Origin: WJKR01 sp964556395
GTDB lineage: Archaea > Nanobdellota > Nanobdellia > Woesearchaeales > WJKR01
Assembly: GCA_964556395.1 (NCBI GenBank)
Contig: CAZKVR010000001.1
Span: forward strand, 213,226 to 277,225
Direction of reading: 5' to 3'
DNA length: 64,000 bases
The first letter of the stretch is position 1, and the number at the start of each line of letters is the position of its first letter. Positions 40,087 through 47,178 of the stretch are shown one piece after another. A program made the position numbers and the translations under genes. The notes beneath the pieces were generated by a model. The model saw only the letters and a list, made by a program, of their open reading frames with translations, ran no database searches and was not told the DNA's origin.

Positions 40087-40674
40087 ATGAGCATGACCGG
40101 CCATACCAACTACCTGTTCACCATCAAGGTAGCCTGTGGCCTGCGCATGTGGACCACGTGCTGAACACCCTCCATAACAAAGGGATGCGACGCGCGTGGG
40201 ACGACAGACTTCTACGACGCGGAGCACCACCGTACGAGGGTGTACGGCGCACAACCGACAGAGGTGGTGAAAGTGCACGAATGTGTGGAATGCGGGGACG
40301 TCATCACGAACCCCGTCAGCGAGCGACGCCTGGCCCTGCAGTTCAGGACCTGGCTGGGAGAGACAGACCCTGCCTTGGAGGAGAAGTTCACCGACGAGTA
40401 CGTCTCCCGGGAGGACTTCATCACAGAGGAGGACAACCATTGCATCCTCACCAAGCGCAAGATGGATGTCTGCCCCTATTGCGCGACCGCACAGTTCGTG
40501 GACTGGCTGCACAACCAGACCGTCTCGCCCAAAGTGTTGGAGTGGGCGCTGGATTTTTTCGTCGCCCGGCGGGACGAGAAACACCTCCTCAAAGGGCTGC
40601 GGAAAGGTCGGCGGGGCGTGAGGATCACGCTCGACCCGGCCACGTCACTGCGTGAGGAGTCGGTCGTGTTGTGA
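40087..40674 (+). pseudogene. Zinc-finger protein gene interrupted by an in-frame TGA
   Basis: An ATG with a TATA box at 27 bases opens a frame that reads MSMTGHTNYLFTIKVACG and hits TGA at codon 26 (40162-40164), then continues in the same frame to 40674. The part from 40240 is clearly coding: HECVECGDVITN and VCPYCATAQF form a zinc pair and the end is GRRGVRITLDPATSLREE. The stretch just after the TGA reads better in another frame (VDHVLNTLHNKGMRRA), so two nearby compensating frameshifts, from mutation or sequencing, are the simplest reading. A shorter functional gene starting downstream is possible. No family recognised. Confidence 0.55.
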
Positions 40675-40679
40675 CGCTA

Positions 40680-40686
40680 TTTTTTT
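40680..40686 (+). terminator. Oligo-T terminator after the 40087 gene
   Basis: Seven T residues a few bases past the stop at 40674. Confidence 0.5.
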
Positions 40687-40809
40687 ATATTCTTGTCTGC
40701 GAGGTCTTGACATGATCACTAGTAAGAAGTAGCTCAAGCCCGCGTGACTGTTCCACCCGAAACATCTTCTGACCATTTTGATTTCCGAGAAGCGCTCTAC
40801 CCAAACAAT

Positions 40810-40835
40810 CTCCAGTGGAAATTAAGGGGTGTTTT
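40810..40835 (+). promoter_or_regulatory. ORB-like element upstream of TBP, copy 1
   Basis: Contains CTCCAGTGGAAATTAAGGGG followed by TGTTTT. The dyad CCAGTGG, GGAAA and GGGGT tract match the archaeal origin recognition box almost fully, better than the copies beside cdc6. Confidence 0.6.
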
Positions 40836-40903
40836 CCCTATACCAAAGTATTTTTTACGTGCTTTAAAAACATTTTTTCCAACGAGACAACCTCTCGAGA
40901 ACG

Positions 40904-40928
40904 CTTCCAGACGAAACAGAGGGGGTAT
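40904..40928 (+). promoter_or_regulatory. ORB-like element upstream of TBP, copy 2
   Basis: Contains CTTCCAGACGAAACAGAGGG and continues GGTA. Same orientation as copy 1; the dyad is imperfect but the CGAAAC and G run fit. A weaker third match lies near 40873 (TTTTTCCAACGAGACAACC). Confidence 0.5.
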
Positions 40929-41000
40929 ACAGCCTCTGAAACCCTATAAAGCGACATATGGGTTATTTAAAAAAAAGTTTTATAAAGGAGTAGTGTTTCC

Positions 41001-41011
41001 TATTATAAAGG
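41001..41011 (+). promoter_or_regulatory. TATA box of the TBP gene
   Basis: TATTATAAAGG, with a second box TTTTATAAAGG about 23 bases further upstream. The mRNA would carry a leader with AAGGTGAT five bases before the TBP ATG. Confidence 0.5.
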
Positions 41012-41058
41012 CCTGGCGCGACAGGGGGAGTAAGCCCGGGCCACCAAGGTGATACGAC

Positions 41059-41616
41059 ATGGCTGGAGCCAATGAACCGAAACCACAGGATGTGCAGGTG
41101 GTCAACATAGTCGTCTCTACCAGCCTGGGACATGACATCCCGCTGGAGAAGATGGCAGCCACGCTGTCTAACACGGAATACAATCCCGAGCAGTTCCCGG
41201 GACTCGTCATCAGGATAAAAGAACCCAAGACGAGCGCCCTGATCTTCAGCTCCGGCAACGTCGTATGCACCGGCGCCCGATCGCTCCCGAAAGTCGAGGA
41301 AAGCATCCAGCGCATCATCGAGTCGCTGGACAAGATAGGCATCAAGATCACGATCAAGCCGAAGATCAACATCCAGAACATCGTGGCCAGCGGCAACATC
41401 GGGACCGACCTCAACCTGAACACCCTGGCCATGCGCCTCGACAACACCGAGTACGAGCCGGAACAGTTCCCAGGACTCGTGTTCAAGCTGAAAGAGGCGA
41501 AGGCGACCTTCCTACTCTTCTCCAACGGGAAGGTGGTCTGCACCGGCACCAAGTCGGAAGACGCGGTGGAAAAGGCACTGGACAAGCTGGTCGAAAAGCT
41601 TAAGACCGTGATGTGA
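41059..41616 (+). CDS. tbp: TATA-box binding protein (TBP)
   Basis: 185 residues, two imperfect repeats of the saddle fold: NTEYNPEQFPGLVIRIKEPKTSALIFSSGNVVCTGA and NTEYEPEQFPGLVFKLKEAKATFLLFSNGKVVCTGT. The phenylalanine pairs that kink DNA are in place. Length and low tail content are typical of archaeal TBP. It is required at every promoter in this window. The ribosome-binding sequence AAGGTGAT supports the start. Confidence 0.97.
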   Translation: MAGANEPKPQDVQVVNIVVSTSLGHDIPLEKMAATLSNTEYNPEQFPGLVIRIKEPKTSALIFSSGNVVCTGARSLPKVEESIQRIIESLDKIGIKITIKPKINIQNIVASGNIGTDLNLNTLAMRLDNTEYEPEQFPGLVFKLKEAKATFLLFSNGKVVCTGTKSEDAVEKALDKLVEKLKTVM

Positions 41617-41684
41617 TTCACGGCAAACCAGGTCTTGACTTCATTTTTTAATAGGCCTAGATAGCACGCTGAAGGTGGACCTAG

Positions 41685-44600
41685 ATGGACGCGACGGAAC
41701 AGGTGACGAAATTCAAGGAGTTCTTCGAAACCCTGTTCTACCGCCCACTATTGGAAGCGGTCAACCGCGGCGACAAGCACCTCTCCATAGAGTTCGCAGA
41801 ACTCTCGAAATACAGCGTCGAACTGGCCGAAGACCTCCTGGAAGACCCCGAGAACACCCTCCAGGCAGCCAAGCACACCATAGAGCAGATGGACCTCGGC
41901 GGAGACACCAAAGGGTTCGAGGTACGCTTCTCAGACCTCCCCGAGACCAGCCACGTCATGGTCCGGAACGTCCGGAGCAAGCACATCGGCAAGTTCGTCC
42001 AGATGGAAGGCATCGTACGACAGAAATCAGACGTCAGACCCCAAGTGACGAGCGCGCGGTTCGAGTGCCCGAGCTGCGGCAACATTATACCAATACTCCA
42101 GCTCGACCAGAAGTTCAAGGAACCCCACATGTGCGCGTGCGGCCGGAAAGGACAGTTCCGGCTCATCCACAAGGAGCTCGTCGACGCCCAGAAGATAGTC
42201 CTGGAAGAATCCCCGGACGACATGGAAGGCGGCGAGCAGCCGAAAAGGCTCGACATGTTCCTACGCAACGACCTCGTCAGCCCCATCACAGACAAGAAGA
42301 CCAACCCCGGCAGCAAGGTCAGGGTCACCGGCCTGGTGAAAGAGGTCCCCATCACACTCGCCACCGGCGGCAAATCCACGCGGTTCGATCTCATCTACGA
42401 GTGCAACTACGTCGAACCAGTCCAGGAAGAGTTCACCAACCTCGTCTTCACCGAAGAGGAGGTCGAGGAGATACGAGACCTCGCCCAAAAACCCGACGCG
42501 TTCTCGAGGCTCACCAACTCGCTAGCGCCGACCATCTACGGCCACGAACGCATCAAGGAAGCCCTCCTGTTGCAACTCTTCAGCGGCCTCCGCAAGACGA
42601 ACGACGACGGCGTCAGCCGGAGAGGCGACATCCACATACTACTCATAGGAGACCCTGGCAGCGGCAAGTGCGTCCGGGGAGACACCAAGGTGTGCTTGGG
42701 GGACGGCACCATCACCACGATGGAATCACTGGCGGAAGAGCACGGCCTCGACCAGGAGCAGCAGCCCATCACCCCCACCACCATACCATCGCTCCAGCTC
42801 AACGGCGCCATGGGAGGGCAGTCCGCGGTGAGGGTGTGGAAGCGCGAGGAAGAGGAACTCCTCAAACTCACGCTCGCCTCCGGCAAGACCCTTCACGTCA
42901 CGAGGAACCACCCCCTCTTCCACCATTCCAACGGCCACATCGTCGCCAAGCAAGCAGGGGACTTCACCCCTGGCGAGCGGATAGCCACACCGAGGAAGCT
43001 CTCGATCGAGGGAGCGCTCCAGACCTTCGAGGAAGAACCCATCCTTGCGTACAACAACCACGGCAAGCGCTACACCTTCCCACAGGCGCTCGACGCAGGC
43101 TTCGCAAGGATCCTGGGCTACTGGTGCGGCGACGGCCACCTCAACAGGACGCCGACCTCAGCGTGGATCAGCTTCACCAACAGCGAGGAGGAAGTCCTGG
43201 AGGACTACCGGCAGCTCTTCACCGCCTGCTTCGGCCAGGAGCCGACGAGGAGGTATCCGCACGCGAAGAAGTCGGCGAGCGAGTACTACGTCACCGCGAG
43301 GAGGCTGTACGACAAGCTACACCACTACTTCCCGGAGGTCTGCACCGGCTCGCAACGGAAATCAATCCCGGAACTCGTCACCAGATCACCTGATGGCATC
43401 CTCGCGGAGTTCATCAGAGGACTGTTCGAATGCGACGGCCACGTCAACAAGTCCAAGCGACAGGTAGAGTTCTCCACCATCAGCGGAGAGCTCGCCGAGA
43501 CCCTCCAGCTGGCCCTGCTCCGGTTCGGCGTCGTCTCCTCGCGTAAGGAGAAGTCCAAGCACGCCACCAACACCGAGGCGAAGCGGAAGGTGAAGGCGTA
43601 CGACCTCATAATCTCAGGAGAGTTCGCAGCGGCGTACGCCGACAAGATAGGATTCGTCTCCGCCAGGAAGCGGGAAGCCCTCGAGTCCATCCGTCACGAC
43701 GCGCTCAACACGAACGTAGACCTCGTCCCGGACGTGGCGGGCCTCCTCTTCTTCGTCAGGAAGTCGCTCGGCCTCACCCAGGAGGAGATGGGCGTCCCGA
43801 GGCCGACGTACGCGCACTACGAGCAGCAGAACCGGCTCCCCAGCACATCCACGCTCAGGAAGATAGCCAGGCACGTCTCCAAGATAGCCCCTGACGACCC
43901 GGCAGTCCTCCTTCTGAATCAGCTCGCCTTCGCAGACATCCACTGGGACCGCATACTATCCGTAGAACCGGTCACCCACAAGGGGGGCGTCTACGACTTC
44001 GAGGTGGAGGAGACGCACAACTTCGTCGCCGACGGCGTCATAGTCCACAACTCGCAGCTCGTCAAGCGCATGGGCGTCGTCGCTCCCAAGGCGCGGTTCG
44101 TCTCGGGGAAAGGCGCGTCAGGAGCAGGGTTGACCGCGGCCGTGGTGAAGGATGAGTTCCTCAAGGGTTGGGCCCTCGAGGCCGGCGCCCTCGTCTTGGC
44201 TAACAAGGGCTTGGCCGCCATCGACGAGATGGACAAGATGAACGACGAGGACACCAGCGCCATGCACGAGGCACTCGAACAACAGAGTATCACGATCAGC
44301 AAGGCTAACATCCAGGCCACGCTGAAGTGCGAGACGACGGTCCTCGCGGCTGCCAACCCCAAGTTCGGCCGTTTCGACCCTTACGAGCTCATCGCCAAGC
44401 AGATCGACTTGCCGTCCACGCTCATCAACCGTTTCGACCTCATATTTCCCATCAAGGATATGCCTGACTTGCAGCGTGATGATAAGATGGCGTCGTTCAT
44501 CCTCAACCTCCACCGTAAGGGCCACTCATCCGTCGGTGACAACGAGGATTACCTCGACACGGAGTTCGTCCGGAAGTACATCGCGTATGCCAAGCAGCAC

Positions 44601-45101
44601 GTCAAGCCTGACTTGACTGATGACGCCTTGGACGAGATCAAGCGTTATTACGTCCAGATGCGCAACCAGGGCGGCAACTCCGAGGGCCAGGCGTCGGCCA
44701 TCCCTATCTCTGCCCGTCAGTTGGAAGCTCTCGTCAGGCTTGCCGAGGCGAGCGCCAAGTCGCGTCTTTCCGACAAGGTGACTAGGGCTGATGCCAAGCG
44801 TTCCATCGAGCTCGTCCATTACTGCCTCAGCCAGATAGGCCTTGATCCTGAGACTGGTAAGATGGATATCGATCGCATCACGACCGGCATCACCGCCAGC
44901 CAGCGGAGCAACATCGGTATCATCAAGGATGTCATCTCCGAGTTGGAGAAGGCTATCGGTAAGATGATCCCTACGGATGACGTCGTCCGCGAGGCTGAGA
45001 TAAAGGGTGTGGCTCAGGAGAAGACGAACGAGATTCTCGAGCGTCTCAAGCGTTCCGGGGACTTGTTCAGTCCTAAGAACGGTTTCATCAGCAAGATATA
45101 G
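41685..45101 (+). CDS. mcm: Replicative helicase MCM, interrupted by an intein
   Basis: 1138 residues, of which 461 are intein; the mature helicase is 677. N-terminal domain with a zinc site at about 128-152 (CPSCG, CACG) and beta-hairpin region. The AAA+ domain has Walker A LIGDPGSGK/SQLVKR cut by the intein, Walker B AAIDEMDKM, sensor AAANPKFGRFDPY, arginine finger STLINRFDLIF. A C-terminal winged helix follows. MCM unwinds DNA at the fork as a hexamer and must be spliced to work. A TATA box at 41645-41654 and AAGGTGG six bases before the ATG support the start; RPA follows after 9 bases. Confidence 0.97.
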   Translation: MDATEQVTKFKEFFETLFYRPLLEAVNRGDKHLSIEFAELSKYSVELAEDLLEDPENTLQAAKHTIEQMDLGGDTKGFEVRFSDLPETSHVMVRNVRSKHIGKFVQMEGIVRQKSDVRPQVTSARFECPSCGNIIPILQLDQKFKEPHMCACGRKGQFRLIHKELVDAQKIVLEESPDDMEGGEQPKRLDMFLRNDLVSPITDKKTNPGSKVRVTGLVKEVPITLATGGKSTRFDLIYECNYVEPVQEEFTNLVFTEEEVEEIRDLAQKPDAFSRLTNSLAPTIYGHERIKEALLLQLFSGLRKTNDDGVSRRGDIHILLIGDPGSGKCVRGDTKVCLGDGTITTMESLAEEHGLDQEQQPITPTTIPSLQLNGAMGGQSAVRVWKREEEELLKLTLASGKTLHVTRNHPLFHHSNGHIVAKQAGDFTPGERIATPRKLSIEGALQTFEEEPILAYNNHGKRYTFPQALDAGFARILGYWCGDGHLNRTPTSAWISFTNSEEEVLEDYRQLFTACFGQEPTRRYPHAKKSASEYYVTARRLYDKLHHYFPEVCTGSQRKSIPELVTRSPDGILAEFIRGLFECDGHVNKSKRQVEFSTISGELAETLQLALLRFGVVSSRKEKSKHATNTEAKRKVKAYDLIISGEFAAAYADKIGFVSARKREALESIRHDALNTNVDLVPDVAGLLFFVRKSLGLTQEEMGVPRPTYAHYEQQNRLPSTSTLRKIARHVSKIAPDDPAVLLLNQLAFADIHWDRILSVEPVTHKGGVYDFEVEETHNFVADGVIVHNSQLVKRMGVVAPKARFVSGKGASGAGLTAAVVKDEFLKGWALEAGALVLANKGLAAIDEMDKMNDEDTSAMHEALEQQSITISKANIQATLKCETTVLAAANPKFGRFDPYELIAKQIDLPSTLINRFDLIFPIKDMPDLQRDDKMASFILNLHRKGHSSVGDNEDYLDTEFVRKYIAYAKQHVKPDLTDDALDEIKRYYVQMRNQGGNSEGQASAIPISARQLEALVRLAEASAKSRLSDKVTRADAKRSIELVHYCLSQIGLDPETGKMDIDRITTGITASQRSNIGIIKDVISELEKAIGKMIPTDDVVREAEIKGVAQEKTNEILERLKRSGDLFSPKNGFISKI
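42669..44051 (+). mobile_element. MCM intein with LAGLIDADG endonuclease and HTH
   Basis: 461 residues starting CVRGDTKVCLG at the splice junction after GDPGSGK and ending HNFVADGVIVHN before Ser+1 (SQLVKR). Blocks A and G are intact (Cys1, His-Asn, Ser+1), so splicing is likely. The centre is a LAGLIDADG-type homing endonuclease with LGYWCGDGHL and RGLFECDGHV as its two catalytic motifs. After it comes a helix-turn-helix like that of XRE proteins: LLFFVRKSLGLTQEEMG and RPTYAHYEQQNRLPSTSTLRK. Insertion in the P-loop is a known MCM intein site. Confidence 0.93.
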
Positions 45102-45110
45102 TGACTCATC

Positions 45111-45800
45111 ATGGCAGATTCCCAACCGAAGCGTCAGACCGCCTACTATTGCACCGTCCGCCAGTTGTTGGATGGTTCTTATGTCGAGCGTGACGGGTGG
45201 AAGCCTAACTTCGTCGCTACCGATGTCGGCGCCGTCTCTCGTGTCAGGTTGGTTGGCGTCGTGGTGGACACGTCTGATTCTTCTTTCCTCGTGGATGACG
45301 GTTCTGGTCGTCTCCCTGTGCGGTCGTTCGACTCTTCCTTGCCTTCCGTAAAGGCTGGTGACGTGGTTCTTGTCATCGGTCGTCCTCGCTTGTTCGACAA
45401 TGACTTGTACGTCTTGTCCGAGGTGGCTCGCAAGTTGCCGTCCGCCAAGTGGCTCAAGTATTATTCCGATCACAAGGACGAGTTGCAACGGCACATCCCT
45501 GGCGTGCCTGCGGAGCCCGCCCCCCTTGAGAAGCAGGAGGTCTCTGAAGAATCAGTCACTGGTTCGGCAGGTGGTTCTGGCGAGGAAGAGTCCTCTTCTT
45601 CCGAGAAGAAGCCCGCTTCTCCCAACCAGGCAGAGGCCATTATAAGTGTCATCAGGGAGCTCGACCCTGGCGACGGCGCCCCGGTGGATGAGGTCCTTTC
45701 GAAGGCTGGTTTCCCTGAGGCTGAGCAGAAGCTTCAGTCTCTTATCTCTGAGGGTGAGGTGTTCGAGCTTCGCGCTGGCAAGGTCAAGGTTCTCGAGTAG
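45111..45800 (+). CDS. RPA32-like single-stranded DNA-binding protein
   Basis: 229 residues. An OB fold (SRVRLVGVVVDTSDSSFLVDDG, GDVVLVIGRPRLFDNDLYVLSEV) is followed by an acidic/Ser linker and a C-terminal winged helix (EAIISVIRELDPGDGAPVDEVLSKAG, LISEGEVFELRAGKVKVLE), the plan of eukaryotic RPA32 and archaeal Rpa2. It lies 9 bases after mcm and probably shares its transcript. No zinc finger or second OB fold is present, so the partner subunit must be elsewhere or absent. Confidence 0.85.
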   Translation: MADSQPKRQTAYYCTVRQLLDGSYVERDGWKPNFVATDVGAVSRVRLVGVVVDTSDSSFLVDDGSGRLPVRSFDSSLPSVKAGDVVLVIGRPRLFDNDLYVLSEVARKLPSAKWLKYYSDHKDELQRHIPGVPAEPAPLEKQEVSEESVTGSAGGSGEEESSSSEKKPASPNQAEAIISVIRELDPGDGAPVDEVLSKAGFPEAEQKLQSLISEGEVFELRAGKVKVLE

Positions 45801-46790
45801 TTATTCTGTGATGTGCAGCCAGGTCTGCACCCATGCTGTCACGATAGCTTTCCGCTGCGTGCTGAGGTTCGCCAGGCGGTAGTCGTGTGTGATGGCTTCG
45901 TAGACCTTGACTCGGGTGTAGTAGTCGGTGCCTTTGATGAATGCGATCCTTACTTTTTCTTTCGCGCCTTCGATGACTTGGGTGGCTTCCTTCTCTGACA
46001 TGAAGTCCGTGAGCATCTTGACGAGCTTCTGTTCCGTCTCGCCGTATTTCTCCTCTTCCTTCTTCTTCTCTCGTTGTTGCTCGCTGCGATGCTGGTATTC
46101 TTCCATGCGTTCGAGGAACCGGTCTGTCTTGTCCTGGTCTTCGTCGTACGCGTCGTAGGCGAGTTTGCGGACGTGGTGTTTCCTCACGTCGATGCCGTTC
46201 TTCTTGAGGGCTTTGACTATGCCGTCTACCTTCTCGCTGCGCTGCTCGTCGTCGAGGCCTTCGTAGATGATTCTTTTCGCTTTCTCCGGTCCGTGCTTGA
46301 GGTATTCTGCGAACACTACTGGGAGTCGTTCTTGCCACCAGGGGAATTGTTCTCCGATGTCGTGCTTTATCACGTGGCGTACGAAGGTTATCTGGTCGTA
46401 GTCGTCGAGTCGTTCGATGTCTTTCAGGTTGTACTTCTGTTCTATCTGGTTGACGAGGCTTTGTCCGAGGTCTGTTCCGAACAGGTTTTTGATGAAGTCG
46501 ATGGGTGGTAGGCCTTTCATGTGCGCTGACTGGTACATGAGTTCCCGTGCCCCTTGCTTTCCGAAGAGTTGGTTGAACAGCATGACTTTCTTGGCGCGCT
46601 TCTCGTCGGGCGTCATGTGTTTTGAGATGAGGTTGTCGAACAGGAGGTTGATGAACCGTTTCTGGAGGTAGTCTGGTTCTTGCTCGAGTTGTTCGAGCCT
46701 CTCGCCGTGCCTCTTCAGCTCTTCTATCAGGCTCAGGAGGTTGATGTTGTTGTCGTGGCAGAACTTGAGGAGTGTTTCACGTATTGCCAT
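45801..46790 (-). CDS. Unknown protein in two-component operon
   Basis: 329 residues, predicted mostly helical with no TM segment: LLSLIEELKRHGERLEQLEQE, QQREKKKEEEKYGETEQKL and the end AIVTAWVQTWLHITE. No family recognised. It begins inside the end of the receiver gene (14-base overlap), so it is translated with the kinase and receiver and may be the output or adaptor of the pathway; this is inferred from position only. Its stop adjoins the stop of the convergent RPA gene. Confidence 0.75.
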   Translation of the reverse strand: MAIRETLLKFCHDNNINLLSLIEELKRHGERLEQLEQEPDYLQKRFINLLFDNLISKHMTPDEKRAKKVMLFNQLFGKQGARELMYQSAHMKGLPPIDFIKNLFGTDLGQSLVNQIEQKYNLKDIERLDDYDQITFVRHVIKHDIGEQFPWWQERLPVVFAEYLKHGPEKAKRIIYEGLDDEQRSEKVDGIVKALKKNGIDVRKHHVRKLAYDAYDEDQDKTDRFLERMEEYQHRSEQQREKKKEEEKYGETEQKLVKMLTDFMSEKEATQVIEGAKEKVRIAFIKGTDYYTRVKVYEAITHDYRLANLSTQRKAIVTAWVQTWLHITE

Positions 46791-47178
46791 CCGACACCTC
46801 CCTTTGCATGAGCGTGGCTTGGATGAGTTCGTCGAGCGTGTTGATGTCGAATGGTTTCTCGACGAAGGCTTCTGCGGTGACTTCGCTCGTCCCTCTTGTC
46901 AGGTTGTCCGTCTTTGCTGTCAGGATGATGACCGGTATGTCCTTGAATGACGGGTCGTTCTTGATCTTCAGTGTCACGTCGAGCCCGTCTTCGCCCGGCA
47001 TCATCACGTCCATGAGGATGAGGTCTGGCTTGTCCTGGCTGATCATCTTCATGGCTTCCTCGCCGTCCTTGGCCTCTATCACTTCGTACCCTTTGTTCAG
47101 GCCTTCCAGGCCTGTCTTGACGGTGTACCTGATGTCTTGCATGTCGTCTACGATGAGCACTTTTGTCATGTTCTTCAT
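46777..47178 (-). CDS. Response regulator, receiver domain only (1)
   Basis: 133 residues. Acidic pair VDDMQD, phosphoacceptor Asp in LILMDVMMPGEDG, Thr in ILTAKTD and Lys in FVEKPFDINT. No DNA-binding or enzymatic output domain follows. Its ATG overlaps the histidine kinase stop (ATGA), so they are translationally coupled. It may pass phosphate to the 329-residue unknown or act through protein contact, as CheY does. Confidence 0.93.
   Translation of the reverse strand: MKNMTKVLIVDDMQDIRYTVKTGLEGLNKGYEVIEAKDGEEAMKMISQDKPDLILMDVMMPGEDGLDVTLKIKNDPSFKDIPVIILTAKTDNLTRGTSEVTAEAFVEKPFDINTLDELIQATLMQREVSDGNT

Larger units (their letters stand above)
40675..41058. other. Gene-free interval upstream of TBP with ORB-like repeats
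   Basis: Holds a T-run terminator, two or three origin-box-like elements on the plus strand, and two TATA boxes near the TBP gene. A 102-codon frame at 40744-41052 crosses all of these and has odd composition; it is not accepted as a gene. Confidence 0.55.

Noticed and set aside
40162..40164. TGA as selenocysteine codon
   Set aside because: No SECIS-like structure was seen, no other selenoprotein genes are in view, and the neighbouring sequence reads better in another frame; frameshifts explain it more simply.
40744..41052. 102-codon plus-strand frame upstream of TBP
   Set aside because: It crosses the TBP promoters and the origin-box repeats, has AT-rich, low-similarity composition and no start signal; read as spurious.
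41675..43393. Long frame overlapping mcm in another reading frame
   Set aside because: Arg/Pro/His-rich shadow of the MCM gene; the same holds for frames over hef (24337-26559) and L3/L4 (to 17353).
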